46,601 nt of DNA from Bacteroidales bacterium (GTDB lineage: Bacteria > Bacteroidota > Bacteroidia > Bacteroidales > WCHB1-69): NCBI GenBank assembly GCA_017551725.1, contig JAFZKY010000066.1:1-46601 (forward strand). Reading direction: 5' to 3'. The position numbers and the translations under genes are program-made. This document shows, piece by piece, positions 16,526 through 28,085 of the stretch. Below the pieces are notes generated by a model, which worked only from the letters and a program-made list of their open reading frames with translations, searched no databases and had not been told where the DNA came from. Each line of letters opens with the position of its first letter. Position 1 is the first letter of the stretch.

Positions 16526-17044
16526 TTACCACAGGCATGCGTCTTCGTCGAACCATTTTCCGTGCAGCTTGAGTACCTGCTCGATGATGTCGCGCACGGC
16601 CCCGTTTCCTCCCGGACGATGGGATACATAGTCGGCAATCCCTTTGATCTCCTCGGCGGCATCCGCCGGACAGCTTTTCACCCCGGCCAACAACATCATC
16701 TTGTAGTCGGGGATGTCGTCGCCCATTACCAGCACGTTTTCAGATTGCAGTTGGTGCTGGGCGAGGTATTGGTGAAACATCTCCACTTTGTCCCTGACTT
16801 TAAGAAACATCTCCATGCCGGGGAAGTCCTTGTAACGCAGCCTCATGGATTCGGCATAGCCGCCGGAGATGACGGCAACGTGGTAACCCTTGCGGAGTGC
16901 GTACTGGAGGGCGTAACCGTCCTTTACATTGGTGGCTCGTACCTGTTCGCCGTCATGCTGCACATAGATTTTGCCGTCGGAGAGCACCCCGTCGAAATCG
17001 AAAATGAACGTGTTTATGGCGTGTAGCTTGTCCTTGTAGTCCAT
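16526..17044 (-). CDS. kdsC: KdsC-type 3-deoxy-D-manno-octulosonate-8-phosphate phosphatase (HAD family)
   Basis: This 172-residue cytoplasmic HAD-family hydrolase matches KdsC in length and motifs. It has the nucleophile motif FDFDGVLSDG (usually DVDGVLTDG), motif II in AVISGGYAESMRLR, and motif IV in VMGDDIPDYKMM. It also has the VKDGYAL segment and the C-terminal SHRPGGNGAVRDI that caps the neighbouring active site in the tetramer. KdsC removes phosphate from KDO-8-phosphate to make KDO for the lipopolysaccharide core. The gene starts 10 bp after clpC on the same strand and is probably co-transcribed with it, an association with no obvious functional logic. Confidence 0.93.
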   Translation of the reverse strand: MDYKDKLHAINTFIFDFDGVLSDGKIYVQHDGEQVRATNVKDGYALQYALRKGYHVAVISGGYAESMRLRYKDFPGMEMFLKVRDKVEMFHQYLAQHQLQSENVLVMGDDIPDYKMMLLAGVKSCPADAAEEIKGIADYVSHRPGGNGAVRDIIEQVLKLHGKWFDEDACLW

Positions 17045-17054
17045 GACGGTCGGG

Positions 17055-19589
<2,535 letters not shown>

Positions 19590-19606
19590 CTGTGAAAAAT
19601 TTGCGG

Positions 19607-19614
19607 CAAAAATA
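19607..19614 (-). promoter_or_regulatory. Bacteroidota-type -7 promoter box before clpC
   Basis: The minus strand reads TATTTTTGCC, an exact TAnnTTTG match, 18 bp upstream of the clpC ATG. It rules out the longer upstream open frame as translated leader. Confidence 0.55.
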
Positions 19615-19732
19615 CAATTTAATTTGTAATGGACAGGAACGTCGTTGACCGGCGAATTCTCCTTTCCAACTTGAGCGGTTTGCCTGTGCAAAAAAAGTGC
19701 CAAAAAAATGACGCTGGAACGAAAATTTTTCG

Positions 19733-19740
19733 TATTTTCG
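19733..19740 (+). promoter_or_regulatory. Possible -7 promoter box before gyrA
   Basis: TATTTTCG is one base from TAnnTTTG and lies 67 bp upstream of the gyrA ATG. The 218-bp gap between clpC and gyrA would hold both divergent promoters. Confidence 0.4.
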
Positions 19741-19807
19741 TGCTTTATTTTGAATAATTGTAACTATTTAAAACATAATTTTTTAGGCTAAACTAAAAAG
19801 CGAGAAG

Positions 19808-22369
19808 ATGATAGAAGAAGAAACTTTAGGAGAGAAAATCGTACAAGTCAACATCGAAAATCAGATGAAAACGGCTTATATAGACTATTCCATGTCGGTG
19901 ATCGTGTCGCGTGCACTGCCGGATGTGCGGGATGGTCTGAAGCCGGTGCAGCGGCGTATCATCTACGCCATGTGGGACAACAACATCATATCCTCCCAAC
20001 CGTATAAGAAGTCCGCGAGAATCGTGGGTGAGGTGCTGGGTAAGTACCACCCGCACGGCGACACGGCCGTCTATGATGCCATGGTCCGCATGGCACAGCC
20101 CTGGTCGCTGCGCTATCCCTTCGTAGACGGGCAGGGTAACTTCGGCTCCGTGGATGGCGACAGCCCCGCCGCCATGCGTTACACCGAGGCGCGCCTCCGC
20201 AAGTCCGCCGAGGATATGGTGGCCGACATTGAGAAGGACACGGTGGACATGACGCTCAACTTCGACGACTCCATCCCCGAGCCGACCGTGCTGCCCTCCA
20301 AGATCCCCAATCTGCTGGTGAACGGTGCCGCCGGTATTGCCGTGGGTATGGCTACCAACATGGCCCCGCACAATCTCAGCGAGGTGTGCGACGGTATCTG
20401 CGCCTATATCGACAACAACGACATTTCCATTGAGGAACTTTCCCAATATATCAAAGCGCCGGATTTCCCGTCTGGCTGTGAGATTTACGGCTACCGTGGC
20501 GTGCAGGAGGCTTTTCAGACCGGTCGCGGGCGCATCGTGATGCGCGGACACGCCACCATCGAGACAGACAAGAACAAAAACCAGATTGTGGTCACATCCC
20601 TGCCGTACATGGTCAACCCGTCCGATATGATTAAACATACGGTGGAACTGGTGAAAGAGGATAAGATTGTCGGTATCACTAACATCGAGAACCTGACCAA
20701 CAAGCGCAATGGCACACGCATTGTCTATGATCTGCGCAAGGATGTCGTGCCTGAGGTGATCCTCAACAAATTGTACCAGATGACTTCCCTGCAATCTTCT
20801 TTCAGTGTCAACAACGTGGCGCTTGTGAACGGTCGCCCGATGACGCTGAACCTCAAGGATATGATTGTGGAGTACGTGAAACACCGCCACCAAGTGGTGA
20901 TCCGCCGCGCCCAGTTCGACCTCAAAAAGGCCCAAGCCCGCGCGCATATCTTGGAAGGCCTGCTCAAGGCACTTGACATCCTGGATGACATCATCGCGCT
21001 CATCCGTGCCTCGCAAACGGTGCAGGAAGCTCAGAACGGCCTCATGGAACGCTGGGATTTCTCCGAAGCGCAGGCACGCGCCATCGTGGAGATGCGCCTC
21101 CGCCAGCTCACTGGACTGGAACGCGAGAAACTCCAGAACGAATATGCCGACTTGCTGAAACTGATCCAATATTTGCAGGATGTGCTGTCTGATGAGCATT
21201 TGCGCATGGAAATCATCAAGAGCGAGTTGCAGGATATCAAAAACCGCTACGGCGACGAACGCCGCTCGCCCATTGAGATGGACGCTTCCGAGTTCCGCAT
21301 CGAGGACACCATCGCCGACGAGGAGGTGGTCATCACAATTTCCCATCTGGGTTACATCAAGCGCACCCCGCTGGCCGAGTATCGCGTACAGAACCGAGGC
21401 GGCAAAGGCTCCAAGGGTGGCAGTTCCCGCGACGAGGATTTCATTGAACATCTCTATATGGCCACCAACCACAACTACCTGCTCTTCTTCACAGAGAAGG
21501 GCAAGTGCTTCTGGCTGCGTGTGTTTGAGATTCCGGAGGGCGTGAAGACCTCGAAGGGTCGCGCCGTCCAGAATATCCTCCAGATAGAAGAGGATGACAA
21601 GATCGCCTCCATCATCAATCTGAAATCCATAACAGATCCCGATTATATCACCCAGCATTTTGTGTTCCTATGTACCGAGAAGGGTATCATCAAGAAAACG
21701 TCGCTGGAGGCCTATTCGCACCCGCGCAAGAAGGGCATCATCGCCATCAATGTGCGTGAAGGCGACCGCCTGATTGCCGCCCGTTTCACCGATGGCAACA
21801 GCGAGATGATGCTCGCGCTCCATTCGGGACGCGCCATCCGCTTCAAGGAGAATGAGGAGATGCGTGCCATGGGCCGTACCGCCTCCGGTGTGAAGGGTAT
21901 CACCTTGGCTGATGAAAATGACCGCATTGTGGGTGTGCTCACCATCGACAACCCGCGCAGTACCGTGCTCATCGTGTCGCAGCACGGCTTCGGCAAACGC
22001 TCGCTTCTTGAAGACTACCGCATCACCCATCGTGGCGGAAAGGGTGTCAGCACCATCAAGATTACGGAGAAAACGGGCAAGCTGATCGCCATGAAGGATG
22101 TGACCGACGATGATGACCTGATGATCATCAACCGCTCCGGCATCGCCATCCGTCTGCATGTGGATTCGTTGCGCGTGCTGGGACGTAATACGCAGGGTGT
22201 CAAGTTGATCGACCTTCGTAAGAATGACATCATCGCTGCCGTGTGCGTGGTGCCGCGTCAGGATGACGAGGAGTTTGATGATGAAAACGTTGAGATAACA
22301 GACTTGAACGAAACTCCCGAGGAACAGCCTTTAAACGAATCCGAAAACGTTGAATCTAACGACCGTTAA
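19808..22369 (+). CDS. gyrA: DNA gyrase subunit A
   Basis: This 853-residue type II topoisomerase subunit breaks and rejoins DNA and, with GyrB, adds negative supercoils. The breakage domain shows [26 protein letters not shown] and the catalytic tyrosine Tyr125 in [10 protein letters not shown]. The C-terminal beta-pinwheel has the GyrA-box-like QNRGGKG, which separates GyrA from ParC, and ends in an acidic tail. In the quinolone-resistance region the residue equivalent to E. coli Ser83 is threonine (Thr86) and Asp87 is kept (Asp90). Threonine there may be natural in this lineage. Two TPR genes follow after 11 and 38 bp, a neighbourhood I recall from other Bacteroidota. An ATG at 19808 gives the family N-terminus. 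Confidence 0.97.
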   Translation: MIEEETLGEKIVQVNIENQMKTAYIDYSMSVIVSRALPDVRDGLKPVQRRIIYAMWDNNIISSQPYKKSARIVGEVLGKYHPHGDTAVYDAMVRMAQPWSLRYPFVDGQGNFGSVDGDSPAAMRYTEARLRKSAEDMVADIEKDTVDMTLNFDDSIPEPTVLPSKIPNLLVNGAAGIAVGMATNMAPHNLSEVCDGICAYIDNNDISIEELSQYIKAPDFPSGCEIYGYRGVQEAFQTGRGRIVMRGHATIETDKNKNQIVVTSLPYMVNPSDMIKHTVELVKEDKIVGITNIENLTNKRNGTRIVYDLRKDVVPEVILNKLYQMTSLQSSFSVNNVALVNGRPMTLNLKDMIVEYVKHRHQVVIRRAQFDLKKAQARAHILEGLLKALDILDDIIALIRASQTVQEAQNGLMERWDFSEAQARAIVEMRLRQLTGLEREKLQNEYADLLKLIQYLQDVLSDEHLRMEIIKSELQDIKNRYGDERRSPIEMDASEFRIEDTIADEEVVITISHLGYIKRTPLAEYRVQNRGGKGSKGGSSRDEDFIEHLYMATNHNYLLFFTEKGKCFWLRVFEIPEGVKTSKGRAVQNILQIEEDDKIASIINLKSITDPDYITQHFVFLCTEKGIIKKTSLEAYSHPRKKGIIAINVREGDRLIAARFTDGNSEMMLALHSGRAIRFKENEEMRAMGRTASGVKGITLADENDRIVGVLTIDNPRSTVLIVSQHGFGKRSLLEDYRITHRGGKGVSTIKITEKTGKLIAMKDVTDDDDLMIINRSGIAIRLHVDSLRVLGRNTQGVKLIDLRKNDIIAAVCVVPRQDDEEFDDENVEITDLNETPEEQPLNESENVESNDR

Positions 22370-22380
22370 TTTCCGCGCCA

Positions 22381-23565
22381 ATGAAACGCCTGTTTTTATG
22401 TTGCATGATATTCATCGCCTTTCTGAGCCTGCAAGCCCAGAAAGCGTCGCTGAACAAAGCTTACAACTTTTATTATGACAAGGATTTTGTGAAGGCCAAG
22501 GAGGCGATTGATGCGTGCGTGCAGGATGAGAAATTCTCCACAAAGGCCCAGACGTGGCTATACAAGGGGAATATCTACTATTTCCTGGCCAACGAGGAGT
22601 ACAGCGCCAAGCAAAAGGACGAGCAATATCGGATATTGTATCCGGATGCACCGGTAGAGGCGTATGATGCTTTTGCCAAATCTTTGGAAATCAATGCTAA
22701 TGCGGAGGCGATGGATATGTTCTCTGCCAAAGAGGCTATGAAACAACTCTATCCGTTGCTTCTGGTTCGCGGCGTGGATCAGCTGATCGCGAAGGATTAT
22801 CCGGCGGCCAAAAACACGTTGGCCAAAGGTATCGCCTCGTATGAGATGGACAAGCCCCAATATCCCATGAATGGCGATCTGTATTACTATTATGCATACG
22901 CCTTGGAGTCTTTGGGTGAAAAGGATAATATAATATTGTATTATCAAAAGGCCATTGAGGACGGCTCTTCCAACCCGTACGTGTATGTGCGCCTGATGGA
23001 GGCATACGAGAAGGAAAACAAACCTGGAGAGGTGGACGAGGTGCTGGCCAAGGCAAAAGCAAAGTTGCCGGATAATATGGGCATCCGTTTGGCTGAAATC
23101 GACTATCTCTATTGGAAAGGCGACAGCGTGAAGGCTTCTTCCCTGTTGCACACCATTCCGGCCTCTTCCATCCAGAATGCCGACGAACTGGTGAATCTTG
23201 CCAATTTCTACATTCGGGAAAAAGAGTATGGAGAGGCCAAAGACCTTCTTGTGAAGGCCAACAAGTTGTCGCCGAACAACTTCGTGATACTCTATAATCT
23301 GGGTGTTTGCACGTACAGTCTTTCCGAACGGCTGTTTGACCAGTACAACAAGGCGGCCATCTCGGATCCGAACAGTGCGCAGGCAAAGGAATTTAAGGAG
23401 AAATCAGACGAGTGCATGAATCAGTCGGCCCGCTACTTTGAACAGGCTCGTGTGTTGGAGCCCAATGACAAGAGTCTGTTGATGACACTGCGTGCAATCT
23501 ATGCCCGTCAGCAGTCGCCGAAATATGACGAGATTGACAAATTAATCCAATCGTTAGAAAAATAA
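22381..23565 (+). CDS. Exported tetratricopeptide-repeat protein (first of two)
   Basis: This 394-residue protein has a signal peptide (MKRLFLCCMIFIAFLSLQAQ) and helical TPR-like repeats such as KAYNFYYDKDFVKAKEAID, AQTWLYKGNIYYFLA, LYYYYAYALESLGE, NPYVYVRLMEAYEKE and NFVILYNLGVCTY. It would act as a periplasmic or envelope scaffold for protein contacts. It starts 11 bp after gyrA, so it is likely co-transcribed. It is a clear paralogue of the next gene, sharing the same arrangement of repeats and the early WLYKGN/WLMKGN motif. No specific function is known. Confidence 0.87.
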   Translation: MKRLFLCCMIFIAFLSLQAQKASLNKAYNFYYDKDFVKAKEAIDACVQDEKFSTKAQTWLYKGNIYYFLANEEYSAKQKDEQYRILYPDAPVEAYDAFAKSLEINANAEAMDMFSAKEAMKQLYPLLLVRGVDQLIAKDYPAAKNTLAKGIASYEMDKPQYPMNGDLYYYYAYALESLGEKDNIILYYQKAIEDGSSNPYVYVRLMEAYEKENKPGEVDEVLAKAKAKLPDNMGIRLAEIDYLYWKGDSVKASSLLHTIPASSIQNADELVNLANFYIREKEYGEAKDLLVKANKLSPNNFVILYNLGVCTYSLSERLFDQYNKAAISDPNSAQAKEFKEKSDECMNQSARYFEQARVLEPNDKSLLMTLRAIYARQQSPKYDEIDKLIQSLEK

Positions 23566-23603
23566 TCCAATAAAATCACATAACAATACAAAATTTCAAA
23601 GCA

Positions 23604-24785
23604 ATGAAAAAATTAACGTTTCTTTTAGTCGGCTTAATGATTAGCACGACGCTGTTTTCTCAGTCCTGCCTTGATGACGTATGGCAGTGCCTGCGTAACA
23701 ACCAAGCCCCTAAAGCGAAAAAATTCATTGAGGAGTGCATGAATGCCTATCCCGACAACGCCCAAGTGTGGCTGATGAAGGGTAATGTGTATGTGAACCT
23801 CTATAATTCTGATCAGAAAAAGCTGAATGCGGATCCGAATTACACGCCGCGCTACCCGGATGCGCTGATGATTGCCAATGAGGCTTTTGTGAAAGCCTTG
23901 GAACTGGATCCTAAAGTGCAGCCCAAGACGGGCATGCTGGGAGCCATTGATGGTCAAAGACTGTGTGCCGATCCTTTTTATGAAATGGGAGCCAAATATG
24001 CTGAAAAGAAGGATTATGAAAACGCCATCAAATATTATACGTTGGCTGCCAAGAATTATGAGTTAGGCAAAAACAAAAAGAATGCGTCCGCAACTTACTT
24101 CCAGTTGGCCGTTGCCTATTTCAGCCAAGACAAGCAGGCTGAAGGTAAAGAGATGCTCCTAAAGTCTATTTCGGCATATCCTGCATTGCTTTCCGCGTCA
24201 TATACCACATTGTATGATGTGTATAAGAGCGAAAAAGACACGGTGAATTGCGGTAAAATTCTGGAAAAGGGTTTGGCCGTATTCCCCGAAGATGAGGATA
24301 TCATGAAAGCCCAGATCGACTATTTTGATATGACGGGGCAAGGTGAGAAGGTGCTGGCCTTGTGCGACACCATGCTGGCAAAGAAACCGGGCGATCTGAC
24401 CGTGGCCGCCAACTGCGCCAACTATATGAGCAACGCCAAATATTTCCAGAAAGCAGAGGAAATCCTGACCGGGCTTTTGGAAAAGAATCCGAACGATTTC
24501 CAGCTGAATTTCCAAATGGCCTACCGTTATTTCATGGAAGTGGTGGAGTATGAGGACAAGATTGACGCGGCTATGAAAGCCAAGCAGTACGCCGAGGTGA
24601 ACCCGTTGCGTACTGCCGAGAAGGAGATCATCCAAAAGGCCCACGACTGGAGCCAGAAGGCATACGACATCAATGGCAATGTGCAACAGAACAACATCAT
24701 GTTGCAGCAGTTGAAGGTTAAACTCCTCATTCCTGTGCCGGAAGAGCTGAAGGCCAAAGTGGATTCATACAGACATCAAAATTAG
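23604..24785 (+). CDS. Exported tetratricopeptide-repeat protein (second of two)
   Basis: This 393-residue protein has a signal peptide (MKKLTFLLVGLMISTTLFSQ) and TPR-like helices including AQVWLMKGNVYVNLYN, NAIKYYTLAAKNYELG, ATYFQLAVAYFSQDKQAEG, YTTLYDVYKSEKD and FQKAEEILTGLLEKNP. It is nearly the same length as the preceding protein and shares its layout, so the two arose by duplication. The gene starts 38 bp downstream and ends just before a strong rho-independent terminator at 24807-24833, which closes the gyrA unit. Function is unknown; a periplasmic scaffold role is inferred. Confidence 0.87.
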   Translation: MKKLTFLLVGLMISTTLFSQSCLDDVWQCLRNNQAPKAKKFIEECMNAYPDNAQVWLMKGNVYVNLYNSDQKKLNADPNYTPRYPDALMIANEAFVKALELDPKVQPKTGMLGAIDGQRLCADPFYEMGAKYAEKKDYENAIKYYTLAAKNYELGKNKKNASATYFQLAVAYFSQDKQAEGKEMLLKSISAYPALLSASYTTLYDVYKSEKDTVNCGKILEKGLAVFPEDEDIMKAQIDYFDMTGQGEKVLALCDTMLAKKPGDLTVAANCANYMSNAKYFQKAEEILTGLLEKNPNDFQLNFQMAYRYFMEVVEYEDKIDAAMKAKQYAEVNPLRTAEKEIIQKAHDWSQKAYDINGNVQQNNIMLQQLKVKLLIPVPEELKAKVDSYRHQN

Positions 24786-24806
24786 TCATTGCAGACGAAT
24801 AATATG

Positions 24807-24833
24807 AAAGCACCCGCAAGGGTGCTTTTTTTT
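24807..24833 (+). terminator. Rho-independent terminator of the gyrA-TPR unit
   Basis: A perfect 9-bp stem (AAAGCACCC with GGGTGCTTT) is closed by the GNRA tetraloop GCAA and followed by a run of T residues. Confidence 0.92.
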
Positions 24834-24909
24834 GTTTGTCACTAACTTTTGGGGGCAACAGTAACTCATATAGTGTATGTTGACTTTTTTATCGCTGGCA
24901 CAGGGAGAC

Positions 24910-24934
24910 AAAAAAAGGCACCCTCGCGGATGCC
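24910..24934 (-). terminator. Rho-independent terminator of the korA-korB unit
   Basis: On the minus strand the stem GGCATCC/GGGTGCC (one G-T pair) is closed by the GNRA loop GCGA and followed by seven T. It faces the plus-strand terminator at 24807-24833; the sequence between them shows no gene. Confidence 0.88.
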
Positions 24935-24936
24935 CT

Positions 24937-24964
24937 TTAACTATTAACTATTAATTCTTAACTT
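24937..24964. repeat. TTAACTA-type heptamers at the korB stop
   Basis: Four heptamer units (TTAACTA twice, then TTAATTC and TTAACTT) run into the korB stop codon. The unit resembles the TTAATTA repeat after kdsC at 16487-16507. Confidence 0.75.
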
Positions 24965-25997
24965 ATTCCACCTCCCAGGTGTCGCCGCTGTTGAGCAGGT
25001 CGTCCACGCATTTGAACTTGCCGTTGGTCATCTGTTCCTCCATCTGCTCTTCGTAGAGTTGGGTGTAGGAGGTTTTCTTGACGTTGCGGATGACGCCCAA
25101 GGCCACGGGAAGGTCGCCGCTCATGCGGGCCAGCATCATGTGGATGCCGGTGTCTTCCGTCGTCTCGTCGTGAATCATGATGTCGTCGATGGTGATGCCG
25201 TTCTCGCCGATGGTGACGGCTTCGAGGCAGCGTCCGTTGAAGCGGAGGCCTTTGTTCTTCTCCTTGCCGAAGATCATGGGCTTGCCGTGTTCGAGCACGA
25301 TGGTGCGGTCGTCGCGGACGGCGCGGTCGGTGATGGCGGCGTGTGCCTTGTCGTTGAAGATCATGCAGTTCTGCAGCACTTCCACCACGCTGGTGCCGTC
25401 ATGCTGGGCGGCGCGCGTCATGATGTCGGTGGTGAGTTGCGGCACACAGTCCAGTGCGCGGGCGTAGAACGTGCCCTGTGCGCCCATGACCAGCTCGCCC
25501 GGGTTGAACGGGTAGTCAATCGTGCCGAACGGCGAGGTCTTCGTCACCTGGCCGAACTTGGTGGTGGGACTGTACTGGCCCTTGGTGAGGCCGTAGATCT
25601 CGTTGTTGAAGATGGTGATGTTGAGGTCCTGGTTACGGCGCACCGCATGGATGAGGTGGTTGCCGCCGATGGCCATGGAGTCGCCGTCGCCCATGCTCAC
25701 CCACACGGAAAGAGCCGGGTTGGCGAGCTTCACACCCGTGGCGATGGCACACGCACGACCGTGGATGCTGTGGAAACCGTAGGTGTCCACATAGTAGGGG
25801 ATACGGGAAGAACAGCCAATACCGGAAACCATGCAGATGTTTTCCTTCTTGTGGTTGGTCTTCGGGAAGGTGTTCAACAGGGAGTTGAGGATGGCGTGGT
25901 CGCCACAGCCCGGACACCATTTGACCATCTGGTCGCTGGTGAAGTCGGCTTTGGTATATTCGCGGTCCGCTTTGGGAACAAAATGTCTTTCTGCCAT
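24963..25997 (-). CDS. korB: 2-oxoacid:ferredoxin oxidoreductase, beta subunit
   Basis: This 344-residue subunit binds thiamine diphosphate and works with the fused subunit encoded upstream to decarboxylate a 2-oxoacid oxidatively, forming acyl-CoA and reduced ferredoxin. The motif CPGCGDHAIL, then CSSR near residue 60 and GDGDSMAIGGNH (the TPP/magnesium motif), are typical, as is NNEIYGLTKGQYSPTT. The size and pairing fit KorB (2-oxoglutarate) of Bacteroidota, but pyruvate or other 2-oxoacids cannot be excluded. It begins 37 bp after korA and ends beside a heptamer repeat, with a terminator at 24910-24934. Confidence 0.94.
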   Translation of the reverse strand: MAERHFVPKADREYTKADFTSDQMVKWCPGCGDHAILNSLLNTFPKTNHKKENICMVSGIGCSSRIPYYVDTYGFHSIHGRACAIATGVKLANPALSVWVSMGDGDSMAIGGNHLIHAVRRNQDLNITIFNNEIYGLTKGQYSPTTKFGQVTKTSPFGTIDYPFNPGELVMGAQGTFYARALDCVPQLTTDIMTRAAQHDGTSVVEVLQNCMIFNDKAHAAITDRAVRDDRTIVLEHGKPMIFGKEKNKGLRFNGRCLEAVTIGENGITIDDIMIHDETTEDTGIHMMLARMSGDLPVALGVIRNVKKTSYTQLYEEQMEEQMTNGKFKCVDDLLNSGDTWEVE

Positions 25998-26034
25998 GAT
26001 GATTATGTTTTTGCTAATGGGTTACTAACTAAAA

Positions 26035-27885
26035 TTACTTGGCCAAAAGTCTTTCGAATTCGGCTTTCAGCTCGCCAACCTCGAAGGGGAGTCCCATGAT
26101 TTTGTTGTACTGTGTCATGGGGCATTCCTGGAACTGGGTCCGGAGGTAGTTGGCGAATTGGCCGTTGTTCAGTTCGCAGACGACAATCTTCTTGTACTTG
26201 CGGAGGATATCGCCGGTGTTCTTCGGCAGCGGGCAGATATAGTTGAAGTGGGTGTAGGCCACCTTCTTGCCTTCGTTGTTCATCTCCTCCACAGCCAGGG
26301 TGAGGGCTCCGGAGGTGCCGCCCCATCCGATGACGAGCAGGTCGCCGTCGGGATCGCCGGTCACTTCCTGGTCAGGGATGTAGTTGGCCACGCGGTTCAC
26401 CTTCTCCTGGCGGTTGTACACCATCAGGGCGTGGTTCTCGGGGTCGGTGCTGAGCGGACCGTCAGGGCATTTTTCGAGGCCGCCCACGCGGTGGCGCAGA
26501 CCTTCCATGCCGGGCAGTGCCCACCAGCGGGCGAATTTCTCTGGATCGCGGCGGAACGGACGGTAGTCCGGGTCGTTAGGGGTGGCCAGACGCGGCGTGA
26601 TGTCCGGCATGTCGGCCATCTTCGGGATGCGGAACAGCTGGGAACCGTTGCCCAGATAGCCGTCGGTGAGCAGGATGACGGGAGTCATGTGCTCAAGGGC
26701 GATCTTGGCGGCGTTGTAAGCCCAGTAGAAGCAGTTGGCGCTGGAAGAGGCAGCCACCACGACGAGGGGAGCCTCACCGTTGCGGCCGTACAGGGCTTGG
26801 TTAAGGTCGCCCTGCTCGGTCTTGGTGGGCAGACCCGTGGAGGGACCGCCACGCTGCACATCGACCACGACCAACGGGAGTTCCACCATGACGGCCAGAC
26901 CGAGAGCTTCGCTCTTCAGCGAGAGGCCGGGGCCGGACGTGGAGGTGCAGGCCAGTGCGCCGGCGTAGGAGGCGCCGATGGCGGAGCATACGCCCGCAAT
27001 CTCGTCCTCAGCCTGGAACACACGTGCGCCCAAGGCTTTGTGCTTGGCCAGCTCCACCATCACGTCCGTGGCGGGCGTGATAGGGTAGGAGCCCAAAAAG
27101 AGACGACGTCCCGATTTCTCGGAGGCAGCCAAAAGTCCCCATGCGGTGGCCACGTTGCCCGTGATGTTGCGGTAGCGGCCCTTCGGCATCTTGTCGGCAT
27201 GGGCGATTTCAAATATGTGGGAGTGCATCACCTCCAGCTTGTCGGCGTATTCGTAACCTTCGGAAAGCACGGCCTTGTTCAGCTTCACGATTTCCGGCTT
27301 CTTGGCGAATTTGCGCTCCAGGTAGGCGAATGTCTGGTCTAGTTTCTTATGGGTGGCATAGAAGATGATGCCCAGGGCAAACATGTTGCGGCATTTGTCG
27401 GTCGTTTTCTTGTCCACACCCTGCTCGGTGCCGATGCGATGCGTGAAGGAGGTCACGGGTGCCTTGATGATGGTGTAGGCACGCTCCATCTCGTCGGTGA
27501 ACGGATGGTCGTTCTCGGTGTAGCCGGCCTTGGTCAGGGCCTCGTCGGTGAAGGTGTCGATGTCCACGATGATGGTGGCGCCTTTCTTGGCCCATTTGAG
27601 GTTGGACTTGAAGGAGGCCGGGTTCATGGCGACCAGGATGTCGCATTTGTCACCGGAACTGTAGATGTGGTTGCCGACGTGGACCTGATAACCGGACACG
27701 CCCGCGATGGTGTTGTGGGGTGCGCGGATTTCGGCCGGGTAGTCCGGGAAGGTGGCGATGTCGTTGCCCGTGAGGGCGGACGCGTCCGAGAACAGGGTTC
27801 CCGAAAGCTGCATCCCGTCGCCGGAGTCTCCCGCAAAACGCACGACGATATCGTCGATTTTGGTAATTTGCTCGTTTGATGCCAT
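26035..27885 (-). CDS. korA: 2-oxoacid:ferredoxin oxidoreductase, fused gamma-alpha subunit
   Basis: This 616-residue protein joins a gamma domain (about 10-195, GDSGDGMQLSG and DYPAEIRAPHNTIAGVSGYQVHVG) to an alpha domain (from about 215, with GSYPITPATDVM, FQAEDEIAGV, STSGPGLSLKSEA and QRGGPSTGLPTK). Together with KorB it forms the oxygen-sensitive enzyme of reductive or oxidative 2-oxoacid metabolism in anaerobes. The gamma-alpha fusion is common in Bacteroidota KorA. No ferredoxin-type delta subunit is encoded beside it. The ATG complementary to 27883-27885 is about 98 bp downstream of a TACCTTTG promoter box, leaving a structured leader at 27951-27979. Confidence 0.95.
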   Translation of the reverse strand: MASNEQITKIDDIVVRFAGDSGDGMQLSGTLFSDASALTGNDIATFPDYPAEIRAPHNTIAGVSGYQVHVGNHIYSSGDKCDILVAMNPASFKSNLKWAKKGATIIVDIDTFTDEALTKAGYTENDHPFTDEMERAYTIIKAPVTSFTHRIGTEQGVDKKTTDKCRNMFALGIIFYATHKKLDQTFAYLERKFAKKPEIVKLNKAVLSEGYEYADKLEVMHSHIFEIAHADKMPKGRYRNITGNVATAWGLLAASEKSGRRLFLGSYPITPATDVMVELAKHKALGARVFQAEDEIAGVCSAIGASYAGALACTSTSGPGLSLKSEALGLAVMVELPLVVVDVQRGGPSTGLPTKTEQGDLNQALYGRNGEAPLVVVAASSSANCFYWAYNAAKIALEHMTPVILLTDGYLGNGSQLFRIPKMADMPDITPRLATPNDPDYRPFRRDPEKFARWWALPGMEGLRHRVGGLEKCPDGPLSTDPENHALMVYNRQEKVNRVANYIPDQEVTGDPDGDLLVIGWGGTSGALTLAVEEMNNEGKKVAYTHFNYICPLPKNTGDILRKYKKIVVCELNNGQFANYLRTQFQECPMTQYNKIMGLPFEVGELKAEFERLLAK

Positions 27886-27950
27886 AATGACTGTTTTAGT
27901 GTGAATTTTATTTTAATTAATTAATAATCAATACAATAAATAATGTTGGC

Positions 27951-27979
27951 GACGGCTTCCAAACCGTCTTTCAAAACGG
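27951..27979 (-). promoter_or_regulatory. Overlapping hairpins in the korA leader
   Basis: On the minus strand, right where a transcript from the box at 27983-27990 should begin, CCGT-8 nt-ACGG (27964-27979) overlaps GACGG-8 nt-CCGTC (27951-27968). They share the central arm, so only one can form at a time. The two loops are nearly identical (TTTGAAAG and TTTGGAAG). Confidence 0.5.
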
Positions 27980-27982
27980 CGG

Positions 27983-27990
27983 CAAAGGTA
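27983..27990 (-). promoter_or_regulatory. Bacteroidota-type -7 promoter box before korA
   Basis: The minus strand reads TACCTTTGCC, an exact TAnnTTTG match. The -33 region is not clear. The 200-bp gap also contains the divergent box at 28070-28077. Confidence 0.55.
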
Positions 27991-28069
27991 ATTATTTTAT
28001 AGGAAAAAATCCATTATAAAAATAAAATTCCATTGATTGCTGAAACCTGTCTTCTGTCCACTTTTTTTG

Positions 28070-28077
28070 TATTTTTG
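28070..28077 (+). promoter_or_regulatory. Bacteroidota-type -7 promoter box before the gene at 28086
   Basis: TATTTTTGCC matches TAnnTTTG and ends 8 bp before the ATG, implying a nearly leaderless transcript. Confidence 0.5.
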
Positions 28078-28085
28078 CCACCGTA

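Noticed and set aside
19590-19703. N-terminal extension of clpC up to 19703
   Set aside because: It covers the promoter box at 19607-19614 and lacks homology; the ATG at 19589 begins the conserved ClpC N-terminus.
19826-21658. A 610-codon open frame on the minus strand across gyrA
   Set aside because: Antisense shadow of gyrA with no domain signature; similar shadows occur over the korA, TonB receptor and CHU_C cargo genes.
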